Of a stretch of 33,851 bases of DNA, positions 16,007 through 23,184 are shown one piece after another. This stretch comes from Mesorhizobium sp. B2-7-1 (GTDB taxonomy: Bacteria; Pseudomonadota; Alphaproteobacteria; Rhizobiales; Rhizobiaceae). Made by a program: the position numbers and the translations under genes. Each line of letters begins with the position of its first letter. Positions within the stretch are counted from its first letter, which is position 1. The notes under the pieces were generated by a model, which saw nothing but the letters and a program-made list of their open reading frames with translations, was not told the origin of the DNA and did no database searches. The DNA lies in the NCBI RefSeq assembly GCF_006440735.1, contig NZ_VFUA01000074.1, positions 1-33,851 on the forward strand. Reading direction: 5' to 3'.

Positions 16007-17023
16007 ATGGAAATGCAGACGATGAACTCGAAAGTGCAAAATCTGAAGGCGTTTCTCGGCCAGGCCGGCCGGGTCGCCCTCGTCGAGGTGGCGGCCACGA
16101 AAGGCTCGACACCGCGCGAGGCCGGCGCCTTCATGATCGTCTCGGCATCGGCGATTTTCGGCACCATCGGCGGCGGCCAGCTTGAATATATGGCGATCGA
16201 CAAGGCGCGGCAGATGCTCTCCCCCCTTGAGGGGGAGATGGCCGCGAAGCGGCCAGAGGGGGTCCTCTCAGGAGGCACCGCAAAAACGTCGAGCACTGCG
16301 CGGGCGACCCCACCCGGCGGCTCCGCCGCCACCCTCCCCTCAAGGGGGAGGGAAGCCCGCATCGAGGTCGATGAGGTCTGCGCCACGCTCGATGTCCCGC
16401 TCGGACCGGAGATCGGCCAATGCTGCGGCGGCCGCGTCGAGGTGTCGATCCGCTTGGTCGATGCGATAATCGAAGAAAAGCTGATCGCCGGCGCTGAGGC
16501 GGAAGAAGCGCATCTTCCGCATGTCTATCTTTTCGGCGGCGGCCATGTCGGCCAGGCTCTCGCGGCGTCGCTGGCGCTGCTGCCGATCCACGTCGTCGTC
16601 GTTGAAACTCGATCCGAAGCATTGGAGGACATGCCGGAAACGGTGGAAACGCGGCTGACGCCGATGCCCGAAGCCGTGGTGCGCGAGGCGCCCGCGGGAT
16701 CGGTCTTCGCCATCCTGACCCACGACCATGCGGTGGATTTCCTGATCGTCGCCGAGGCGCTGAAGCGCGACGACACGGCCTATGTCGGCATGATCGGCTC
16801 CAAGACCAAGAAGGCGACGTTCCGGAACTGGTTCCTGAAGGCCGCCGATGGCAGCGAAGCGCAGTTCGGCCGGCTTATCTCGCCGATCGGCGGCAATGCT
16901 GTGAAGGACAAGCGCCCGCCGGTGATCGCCGCGCTCGCCGCCGCCGAGATCATGACGGCGCTCGTCTCGCATGCCTCGGATGCGCCAAGCGCAGCCAGCG
17001 CTGAAAAGGCGATGGCCGGCTGA
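16007..17023 (+). CDS. xdhC: Xanthine dehydrogenase accessory protein, with in-frame repeat insertion
   Basis: XdhC binds molybdenum cofactor, promotes its sulfuration and inserts it into XdhB. The N-terminal domain (VEVAATKGSTPREAGAFM, GTIGGGQLEY) and the GPEIGQCCGGRV cofactor-binding region with its two cysteines are intact, as is the C-terminal Rossmann domain beginning VYLFGGGHVGQALA. The 338-residue length exceeds the usual size of about 280-300, because residues about 71-115 are encoded by a palindromic repeat element (16217-16352) that keeps the frame open. This segment is low in hydrophobic structure (TAKTSSTARATPPGGSAATLPSR). It lies in a linker before the CCGG motif, so function may survive. 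Starts at 16013 or 16022 are alternatives. The gene is last in the xdh operon. Confidence 0.9.
   Translation: MEMQTMNSKVQNLKAFLGQAGRVALVEVAATKGSTPREAGAFMIVSASAIFGTIGGGQLEYMAIDKARQMLSPLEGEMAAKRPEGVLSGGTAKTSSTARATPPGGSAATLPSRGREARIEVDEVCATLDVPLGPEIGQCCGGRVEVSIRLVDAIIEEKLIAGAEAEEAHLPHVYLFGGGHVGQALAASLALLPIHVVVVETRSEALEDMPETVETRLTPMPEAVVREAPAGSVFAILTHDHAVDFLIVAEALKRDDTAYVGMIGSKTKKATFRNWFLKAADGSEAQFGRLISPIGGNAVKDKRPPVIAALAAAEIMTALVSHASDAPSAASAEKAMAG
16217..16352. repeat. RIME-like palindromic repeat element inside xdhC
   Basis: About 136 bp made of four hairpins: ctcccccc/gggggag near 16219-16237, ggccgc/gcggcc near 16240-16254, ggcggc/gccgcc near 16316-16330, and ccctcccc/ggggaggg near 16332-16352. 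The two ends are similar inverted palindromes (cccccttgaggggg and cccctcaaggggg). From memory this is a variant of the palindromic elements widespread between genes in Mesorhizobium and Rhizobium (RIME type). Here it lies within an otherwise intact gene, with its codons read as residues about 71-115 of XdhC. Confidence 0.85.
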
Positions 17024-17027
17024 TCCA

Positions 17028-17052
17028 AGCCAGGCCGAACAGTTTCCTGGCT
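17028..17052. terminator. Possible bidirectional terminator between xdhC and the Dps gene
   Basis: Inverted arms agccagg (17028-17034) and cctggct (17046-17052) sit between the convergent stops and overlap the Dps stop codon. There is no clear U-run in either direction, so strength is uncertain. Confidence 0.4.
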
Positions 17053-17539
17053 ATTCCTTCTCCTGCGTGTGCGCCTCCAGGAACCACAGCAATTTGTCCA
17101 GCGAGCGCGAATAGGCGGTGAAGATGTCGGCGGTGTCAGCGTCGCCGGCATCGTCCGATTCATCGATCGCCTCGCGCGTCAGCTTGGCCGCCGCGGCATA
17201 GCGGTCGATCAGCGCCGCCAGATGGTCCTTGGTCTTGTGGATGTCGGTCGGATAGGGTTTCAGCTTGGTCGCCTTCGACACTTCCTGCGAGGTGCCATAC
17301 GCGGTGCCGCCGAGCTGCACGGCGCGCTCGGCGATGATGTCGACATGGCCGTCGATCTCCTCGCGGAATTCATCCAGCATTTCATGGATGGCGATGAATT
17401 GCGGGCCTTTGACGTTCCAGTGCGCCTGCTTGGTGATCAGCGCCAGGTCGATGGCGTCGGCAAGCCTGGCATTGAGCAGATCGATCGATTCCTTCTTGGC
17501 ATCGGATTTGAGGTCGTTCTTGGTGACGATGGCATCCAT
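17051..17539 (-). CDS. dps: Dps-family DNA-protection / miniferritin protein
   Basis: This 162-residue protein is a Dps-type miniferritin, which forms dodecamers, oxidises Fe(II) with hydrogen peroxide and protects DNA. The ferroxidase-site signature is present: TKQAHWNVKGPQF near residues 36-48, followed by the D-x3-E pattern in HEMLDEFREEIDGHVDIIAERA, with the second histidine and acidic residues at usual spacing. A lysine-containing N-terminal tail (KNDLKSDAKKE) could help DNA binding. The ATG at 17539 is chosen because AGGAG lies seven bases upstream; the longer frame is unlikely. It is a single gene convergent with xdhC. A protective role against peroxide made by urate oxidation is a tempting but unproven link. 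Confidence 0.92.
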   Translation of the reverse strand: MDAIVTKNDLKSDAKKESIDLLNARLADAIDLALITKQAHWNVKGPQFIAIHEMLDEFREEIDGHVDIIAERAVQLGGTAYGTSQEVSKATKLKPYPTDIHKTKDHLAALIDRYAAAAKLTREAIDESDDAGDADTADIFTAYSRSLDKLLWFLEAHTQEKE

Positions 17540-17751
17540 GATTGGCTCCTGTCGCGCTGCCTCGATTGGCGGGGGGCGGCCTAGCGCGCCGCCATTCGCC
17601 AAACGGCGATGACGCGACTTCGTTCCGTCCCGAAGAGCACCGACGATGCCGTGAGATATGACTGCCGCTCACAGCTGCTCGTCGCTTTCTTCGTTTCCCA
17701 AACGGCTGTGAAACGTGTTTTCTGCGCACCTCACGAACACGGATAAGCGAT
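17540..17751. promoter_or_regulatory. Divergent intergenic region between dps and the PhzF-like gene
   Basis: This 212-bp non-coding stretch carries the promoters of two divergent genes. A short inverted repeat (tcgcc aaac ggcga, around 17596-17610) lies near the dps side. No clear Fur, OxyR or sigma-factor site could be assigned by eye. Confidence 0.3.
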
Positions 17752-18588
17752 ATGGACGTTTTGCGCATAGCGGCATTTTCGGACGGAAACACCGGCGGCA
17801 ATCCCGCCGGCGTGGTGATCGGCGAGGCCTTGCCGGGCGCAGCCGACATGCAGCGTGTCGCGGCCGAAGTCGGCTTCTCGGAGACCGCCTTCGCCGCGCC
17901 CGAAGGCGACGGCTGGCGCGTCCGCTACTTCTCGCCGGAATCGGAAGTGCCGTTCTGCGGCCATGCCACCATCGCGCTGGGCGCGGCCCTGGTCGGAAAG
18001 TTCGGCGACGGCGTCTTCAAGCTGGCCCTCAACCAGGCCGGTATCACCGTCGAAGGGTTTCGCGATGGCGCCAACTTTGCCGCCGCCTTGCAGTCGCCAC
18101 CGACGCGCAGCACGCCTGCGTCGGCCGAGCTGGTCGGGGAGGCTTTGGCGTTGTTTGGATACAAGCCGGGCGATCTCGATCCCGCCATTCCGCCGGCACT
18201 CATCCATGGCGGCGCCGATCATCTCGTGCTGGCGCTGAAGTCGCGCGAGGCGCTGGCCGCCATGGCCTATGATCTCAAGAAAGGTCAGTCCTTCATGCGG
18301 CGCGAAGGCCTGGTCACCATCCTGCTCGCTTATGCCGAGACGCCGCGCCTCTTCCACACGCGCAATCCCTTCGCCTCCGGTGGCGTCTACGAAGATCCGG
18401 CGACAGGCGCCGCGACCGCGGCCTTTGCCGGCTATCTGCGCGATCTCGGCTGGCCGCATGGCGGCGCGATCGACATCGTCCAGGGCGAGGACATGGGCAT
18501 GCGCTCGCGGCTTCATGCCGATATCCCGCCGGCGCCCGGCAGCTCTATCAGGGTGTCCGGAACGGCACGATTGATGGACGCCGATTGA
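17752..18588 (+). CDS. PhzF-family isomerase/epimerase
   Basis: This 278-residue protein is of the PhzF/DapF-like fold. The N-terminal motif FSDGNTGGNPAGVV, the catalytic glutamate in FSETAF (about Glu45), and the second-domain motif VYEDPATGAATAAFAGYL near residue 215 are all typical. In PhzF itself the glutamate drives isomerisation of a dihydro-hydroxyanthranilate in phenazine synthesis, but most bacterial homologues outside phenazine operons have no known substrate, and no phenazine genes are nearby. The gene ends six bases before the convergent stop of a flavin monooxygenase gene. Function beyond the fold cannot be assigned. Confidence 0.88.
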   Translation: MDVLRIAAFSDGNTGGNPAGVVIGEALPGAADMQRVAAEVGFSETAFAAPEGDGWRVRYFSPESEVPFCGHATIALGAALVGKFGDGVFKLALNQAGITVEGFRDGANFAAALQSPPTRSTPASAELVGEALALFGYKPGDLDPAIPPALIHGGADHLVLALKSREALAAMAYDLKKGQSFMRREGLVTILLAYAETPRLFHTRNPFASGGVYEDPATGAATAAFAGYLRDLGWPHGGAIDIVQGEDMGMRSRLHADIPPAPGSSIRVSGTARLMDAD

Positions 18589-18594
18589 ACCGGC

Positions 18595-19845
18595 TCAAAC
18601 CGGCCGCTTCAGGCCGAGATGCTCGCGCAGCGTGCGGCCTTCATAGTCCTTGCGGAACAGGCCGCGCCGCTGCAGCTCCGGCACGACAAGCTTTGCGAAG
18701 GCGTCGAGCTCGCCCGGGAACCAGGACGGCATCACATTGAAGCCGTCGGCCGCGCCGCCTTCGAAGCGCGCCTGCAATTCGTCGGCGATCTCCCCGGCCG
18801 TGCCGACGACGCGCCAATGGCCGCGCGCGCCGGCAAAGTAACGCGCAAGCTCGCGGATCGAGAGCCCGTCGCGGCGCGCCTGCTCGATGACCAGCGCCTG
18901 CCGGCTCTTCATGCCTTCGCTTTCCGGCAGCTCGGGCAACGGTCCGTCGATCGGGTAGCGGCCGAGGTCGGAGATGCTGAGATAGCTGGAGAGCAGCGCC
19001 ACGCCGACATCGTCGGGAATCAATTCCTGCAGCGCATCGTATTTGGCCTGCGCCTCGGCTTTCGTTGCCGCCACGATCGGCGCCACGCCGGGCATGATCT
19101 TCACATCGTCCGGCTGCCGGCCATAAGCGGCGAGCCGGGCCTTGAGGTCGTCGTAGAAGGCCTTGGCCTCCTCGAAGGTCTGCGCCGCCGAGAACACGAC
19201 ATCGGCGGTGCGCGCGGCCAGATCCTTGCCGTCATCGGAAGCGCCGGCCTGCACCATCACCGGCGCGCCTTGCGGCGAGGGCGGGATGTCGAGCCGATCG
19301 CGCACCGAGAAGCTCTCGCCGTCATGGCCGGCGGCGCGCCGGTTCCACAGGCCGGTAACCACCGTGGCGAACTCGCGTGCCCGCGCATAGCGGTCGGCAT
19401 GCGGCCGCAAACCCGTCGCGCCGAAATTCGCGGCCTCGATCGGGCTTGCCGAGGTGACGAGGTTCCAGCCGGCCCGCCCGCCGCTCAGATTGTCGAGCGA
19501 GGCGAACATGCGCGCCAGCCCATAGGGCTCGTTGTAGCTGGTCGATGCCGTGGAAACCAAGCCGATGCGCTCGGTCTGCGCGGCCAGCGCCGACAGCAGG
19601 CTGATCGGCTCGAAGCCGATCGAGCGCGAGGTCTGGCTGGCAATGTTGACATTGGCCTCGCGCAGGCCGGCCGCGTCCTCGCAGAACACCATGTCGAACT
19701 TCGCCGCTTCCGCCGTGCGCGCCAGCTTTATGCAGTGGTCGATGTCGATGCCGGCCGTCACATGCGCATCCGGATGGCGCCAGGCGGCGATGTGATGGCC
19801 GGTCGCCCATAGGAACAGGCCGAGTTTCATCTGGCGCGTGCTCAT
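18595..19845 (-). CDS. FMN-dependent monooxygenase, NtaA/SnaA/DszA family
   Basis: This 416-residue protein is a luciferase-like flavin monooxygenase of the NtaA/SnaA/SoxA/DszA group, two-component enzymes that use reduced FMN from a separate reductase to oxidise sulfur or nitrogen compounds. Family hallmarks include the N-terminal MKLGLFLWATGHHIAAWRHP, the ASLDNLSGGRAGWNLVTS motif near residues 115-132, the RYARAREF motif, and the C-terminal GRTLREHLGL. Length is near the family norm (about 420-450). The ATG overlaps the stop of the upstream monooxygenase gene (ATGA), so the two are coupled. No flavin reductase gene is present in the window. Substrate unknown. Confidence 0.9.
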   Translation of the reverse strand: MSTRQMKLGLFLWATGHHIAAWRHPDAHVTAGIDIDHCIKLARTAEAAKFDMVFCEDAAGLREANVNIASQTSRSIGFEPISLLSALAAQTERIGLVSTASTSYNEPYGLARMFASLDNLSGGRAGWNLVTSASPIEAANFGATGLRPHADRYARAREFATVVTGLWNRRAAGHDGESFSVRDRLDIPPSPQGAPVMVQAGASDDGKDLAARTADVVFSAAQTFEEAKAFYDDLKARLAAYGRQPDDVKIMPGVAPIVAATKAEAQAKYDALQELIPDDVGVALLSSYLSISDLGRYPIDGPLPELPESEGMKSRQALVIEQARRDGLSIRELARYFAGARGHWRVVGTAGEIADELQARFEGGAADGFNVMPSWFPGELDAFAKLVVPELQRRGLFRKDYEGRTLREHLGLKRPV

Positions 19846-20801
19846 GACCTGCCATCCTCGTCCAACCCGAGACGATCGCGCAGCGTCCTGCCTGGTTTTG
19901 CCTTGGCAAATCCGTGTTGCTCGAGGTCCGGCAGCAATCGTTCGACAAAATCCTTCAAGGCGTCGGCCCGAGGCTGCACTGTCAGGACGATGCCGTCACA
20001 GCCGGATGAGAGGCATAGCGCTTTTAGGCTGCCGCCATCGCGTTCCTGCCGCGCATCGGCGACCGCCAGCATCTTGATTGTCCTTGGGTCGCGTCCCGCT
20101 TCGTGCGCCCTGCGTTTTATCTCCTCGCAGGCGGCTCTCGCCTCCGGCGGCTGACGCTTGTCCAGCAGCACGACATCGGCTCGGATTGCAAAATCGAGGT
20201 CGGCTTGTTTCAGGCCCGACATCACCAGCAGTGGCCTGTCCTGCGGCGAGCGCGCGACATTGAGCGGCCCGCGCACCGAAAAGAATTCGCCGGTGAAGTT
20301 CATCGGGTGCATCTTTTCCGGATCGTGGAAGCGGCCTGATGCCTTGTCGAAGAGCAGCGCGTCGCGGCTCCAGCCGATCCATAACCTCCGCACAATGTTG
20401 ATGAATTCCTTGGCGCGGCGGCGAAAGTCGTCGTCCGAAAACCCCTCCGGGCGGCTGAAATTCGCCGCCTCGCGCGGGTTCTGCGCAAGCGTCGCGTTCC
20501 AGCCGATGCGGCCATGGCTGATGATGTCCAGCGAAGCGAAACGGCGCGCGAGATTGTAAGGCTGGTGCGCGAGCGTCGAGGCGCTGGCGACGAGGCCGAT
20601 ACTGTCGGTCACGGCCGCCAGGGCGGCCAGCAATGTCGTCGCTTCGAAGGGGCTGCTCGATGGCGCCTCCGCGGAGTCGGAAATGATAGCCATATCGACG
20701 CCCGCCGCTTCCAGGTCCCGCACGAAGGCACTGATCTGGCCGAAGTCCAGGACGTCCTGTCCGTCGGCGGCGGCGATGTTGAGCGAAACGGCGAGATGCA
20801 T
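19842..20801 (-). CDS. Short luciferase-like flavin monooxygenase paralogue
   Basis: This protein of about 319 residues is a shorter relative of the monooxygenase encoded next to it. Shared features are ASLDIISHGRIGWNATLAQNPREAANF, the EFFSVRGPLNVARSPQDRP substrate-loop region, and the C-terminal ending GRTLRDRLGL, almost the same as GRTLREHLGL of its neighbour. It lacks about 90-100 residues relative to the neighbour, mostly from the second half of the barrel, so it may be a diverged partner or a weakly active duplicate. The start is uncertain: ATG 20801 gives a natural N-terminus (MHLAVSLN), while ATGs at 20813 and 20840 would add an arginine-rich stretch. It lies 62-102 bp downstream of the LysR gene in the same direction. 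Confidence 0.82.
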   Translation of the reverse strand: MHLAVSLNIAAADGQDVLDFGQISAFVRDLEAAGVDMAIISDSAEAPSSSPFEATTLLAALAAVTDSIGLVASASTLAHQPYNLARRFASLDIISHGRIGWNATLAQNPREAANFSRPEGFSDDDFRRRAKEFINIVRRLWIGWSRDALLFDKASGRFHDPEKMHPMNFTGEFFSVRGPLNVARSPQDRPLLVMSGLKQADLDFAIRADVVLLDKRQPPEARAACEEIKRRAHEAGRDPRTIKMLAVADARQERDGGSLKALCLSSGCDGIVLTVQPRADALKDFVERLLPDLEQHGFAKAKPGRTLRDRLGLDEDGRS

Positions 20802-20902
20802 GTGGCGGCCCATTCGGCGGCGGCGACGTCTCGCAGCCATCCGGCTACCAACCTAGGCCGGCTTTCGCGCAAGGCAACCGGCGCGGATGGGCCACGCGGC
20901 TG

Positions 20903-21823
20903 TCACTTCCCCGCCAAGATATCCTTGATCAGCCGCTGGCAGCGCTCGGCCATGAAGTCGAGCAGCAGCCGCACCTTCGGGTCCTGCAGCTTCTTGTGCG
21001 GATAGACGGCGGCAAATTGCACCGGCGTCGGCGGTGTCTTGGCCAGGATCACCTTCAGCCGCTGGTCGCGGATGAAGGGCTCCACCTCGAAGCGCGGCTT
21101 GTTGATGATGCCTCGCCCCGACAGCGCCCAGCCGGTCAGCACGTCGCCGTCGTCGGTGTCGTAGGGACCATGCACTTCGAGCTTCTGCACGCCGCCCGGC
21201 GTCTGCAGCGTCCAGACGAACTCGCGCGTGCCGGCGTAGCGCAGCATCAGGCAGTCGTGCTTCTTGCCGACAAGTTCCTGCGGCTCGGCCGGCTCGCCGC
21301 GCGTTTCCAGATATTTCGGCGCCGCCACCAGCACGCGCTCGCATTCCATGATGCCGCGCATCCTGAGGCTCGAATCCTCGATGATGCCGAGGCGGAAGGC
21401 AACGTCGATGCCTTCCTTCATGATGTCGACATTGTGGTCGGAGAGCCTGAGCCGCACCTCGATATCGGGATATTTGTCGTGGAAGTCGGGGATGCCGGAA
21501 GCGATCAGCCGGCGGCCGAGGCCGAGCGGCGCCATGACCCGGATGGTGCCGCGCGGCTGTCCGGAAAGGGCCGCCACCGCGGCTTCCGCCTCGGTGATCG
21601 CGTCCAGCACCTGCTTGGCGCCGGTGTAGAACACCGTGCCATGCTCGGTCGGCATCAACTGCCTTGTCGTGCGGTTGAAGAGCCTGACCCCTAGATGCTT
21701 CTCCAGTTCCTTGATGCGGTTGGAAGCCACCGCCGGCGAAATGCGCATGTCGCGCCCCGCCGCCGACAGATTGCCGAGCTCGACGACACGGACGAAGACG
21801 GCAATGTTGTCGAGATAGGCCAT
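20903..21823 (-). CDS. LysR-family transcriptional regulator
   Basis: This 306-residue protein has an N-terminal winged helix-turn-helix (residues about 5-62, with LSAAGRDMRISPAVASNRIKELEKHLGVRLFNRTTR) and a periplasmic-binding-like effector domain from about residue 90, as in LysR regulators of the CrgA-like subgroup. GAGAG lies upstream of the ATG at 21823. It is transcribed divergently from puuD, 132 bp apart, the classic LysR arrangement for controlling the neighbouring gene and itself. It also runs in the same direction as the two monooxygenase genes downstream. Urate or a related purine is a reasonable guess for the inducer, but this is inference from position. Confidence 0.92.
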   Translation of the reverse strand: MAYLDNIAVFVRVVELGNLSAAGRDMRISPAVASNRIKELEKHLGVRLFNRTTRQLMPTEHGTVFYTGAKQVLDAITEAEAAVAALSGQPRGTIRVMAPLGLGRRLIASGIPDFHDKYPDIEVRLRLSDHNVDIMKEGIDVAFRLGIIEDSSLRMRGIMECERVLVAAPKYLETRGEPAEPQELVGKKHDCLMLRYAGTREFVWTLQTPGGVQKLEVHGPYDTDDGDVLTGWALSGRGIINKPRFEVEPFIRDQRLKVILAKTPPTPVQFAAVYPHKKLQDPKVRLLLDFMAERCQRLIKDILAGK

Positions 21824-21955
21824 GCGTGGCTCTCATGCGGCTGCGTAAAGCAACCCTAGTATTTTTTATTTTTTTTTGAAAGTCATCGCGCACCTCGCCT
21901 CTTTTCGTTTGCGCGCCAGACCGTAAAGTCGCTCTCATCGGCAGGGACGATCTCA
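21824..21955. promoter_or_regulatory. lysR-puuD divergent promoter with an AT-rich tract
   Basis: This 132-bp region contains a strongly AT-rich tract at 21861-21881 that stands out against the GC-rich surroundings. It ends in tttttgaaagt (21873-21883), an 11-mer also present in the puuE-uraD/uraH divergent promoter. Such tracts may be bendable DNA within a LysR operator. AGGGA near 21943 is the probable ribosome site of puuD. Confidence 0.5.
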
Positions 21956-23182
21956 ATGATGGATTTCGCGATTTTCTGGGACTGGCTGAGTTTTGCGGTC
22001 CGCTGGCTGCATGTCATCACCGGCATCGCCTGGATCGGCTCGTCCTTCTATTTCGTTGCCCTCGACCTCGGCCTGCGCCAGCGTCCCGGCCTGCCCGCCG
22101 GCGCCTTCGGCGAGGAGTGGCAGGTGCATGGCGGCGGCTTCTACCACATCCAGAAATACTTGGTGGCCCCGGCTGAAATGCCGGAACACCTCACCTGGTT
22201 CAAATGGGAATCCTACGCCACCTGGATGTCGGGCTTCGCCATGCTCTGCGTGGTCTACTACGCCGGCGCGGACCTGTTCCTGATCGACCCCAATGTGCTG
22301 CCGATGTCTGCCCCGGTCGCCATTCTGCTCTCGATGGCGACGATCGCCTCGGGCTGGATCGTCTATGATCTGCTCTGCCGCTCGCCACTCGGCAAAAGCG
22401 ACACCGGCCTGATGCTGGTGCTCTATGGCGTGCTGGTCTTCATCGCCTGGGGGCTGACGCATCTCTTCACCGGCCGCGCCGCCTTCCTGCATCTCGGCGC
22501 CATCACCGCCACGATCATGTCGTGCAACGTCTTCATGATCATCATCCCCAACCAGAAGATCGTCGTCGCCGACCTGATCGCCGGTCGCAAGCCGGACCCG
22601 AAATACGGCAAGATCGCCAAGCAGCGCTCGCTGCACAACAACTACCTGACCTTGCCGGTCCTGTTCCTGATGCTGTCGAACCACTACCCGCTGGCTTTCG
22701 GTACCCAGTTCAACTGGGTCATCGCCTCGCTGGTCTTCATCATCGGCGTGTTGATCCGCCACTATTTCAACACCGTGCATGCCAGGAAGGGCAACCCGAC
22801 CTGGACCTGGCTTGGCGCCGCCGTGCTGTTCATGATCATCATCTGGCTGTCGACCGTGCCGAAGGTGCTGACCGGCGAGCCGAAGACCTCGGCCGTCTCC
22901 GCCGCCGCGCAGGTCTACATCGCCTCAGCGCATTTCCCGGCGGTGCGCGACACCGTGCTCGGCCGCTGCTCCATGTGCCACACGGAAGAGCCGGTCTATG
23001 AAGGCATCTACCATGCGCCGAAGGGCGTGCTGCTCGACACCGACGAGCGCATCGCCGAGCATGCGCGCGAGATTTATATCCAGGCCGGCCGGGCGCATGC
23101 CATGCCGCCCGCCAATGTCAGCCACATCACCGACCAGGAACGGGCCCTTCTGGTCGCCTGGTTCGAAGGTGCCGGAAAGTAA
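21956..23182 (+). CDS. puuD: Urate oxidase, membrane PuuD type with cytochrome c domain
   Basis: This 408-residue membrane protein oxidises urate to 5-hydroxyisourate and feeds the electrons to the respiratory chain rather than to oxygen directly. About eight hydrophobic segments occupy residues 5 to about 307, including the conserved start WLSFAVRWLHVITGIAWIGSSFYF and the long VHGGGFYHIQKYLVAP stretch. The C-terminal domain is a class I cytochrome c with heme motif CSMCH at 338-342 and a likely axial Met in HAMPPAN (about Met383). This domain should face the periplasm. It is not related to the E. coli putrescine gene puuD or to soluble uricase. guaD follows after two bases, so the two are cotranscribed. 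Confidence 0.95.
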   Translation: MMDFAIFWDWLSFAVRWLHVITGIAWIGSSFYFVALDLGLRQRPGLPAGAFGEEWQVHGGGFYHIQKYLVAPAEMPEHLTWFKWESYATWMSGFAMLCVVYYAGADLFLIDPNVLPMSAPVAILLSMATIASGWIVYDLLCRSPLGKSDTGLMLVLYGVLVFIAWGLTHLFTGRAAFLHLGAITATIMSCNVFMIIIPNQKIVVADLIAGRKPDPKYGKIAKQRSLHNNYLTLPVLFLMLSNHYPLAFGTQFNWVIASLVFIIGVLIRHYFNTVHARKGNPTWTWLGAAVLFMIIIWLSTVPKVLTGEPKTSAVSAAAQVYIASAHFPAVRDTVLGRCSMCHTEEPVYEGIYHAPKGVLLDTDERIAEHAREIYIQAGRAHAMPPANVSHITDQERALLVAWFEGAGK

Positions 23183-23184
23183 GC

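Noticed and set aside
16277..16320. The XdhC segment around residues 90-110 as a natural flexible linker
   Set aside because: Its DNA is made of palindromes with GC-rich arms of the type seen in intergenic repeats, which codon choice for a linker would not produce.
17752..18588. A phenazine biosynthesis locus suggested by the PhzF-like protein
   Set aside because: No other phenazine gene is present, and PhzF-fold proteins are widespread with unrelated or unknown roles.
18589..18594. A terminator between the convergent PhzF-like and monooxygenase genes
   Set aside because: Only six bases separate the stops; the ccggctcaaaccgg stretch is too short and lacks a U-run to support a terminator call.
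21956..23182. puuD and puuE as putrescine-utilisation genes
   Set aside because: Names coincide, but the sequences are a membrane urate oxidase with cytochrome c and an allantoinase; the putrescine genes of the same names encode different families.
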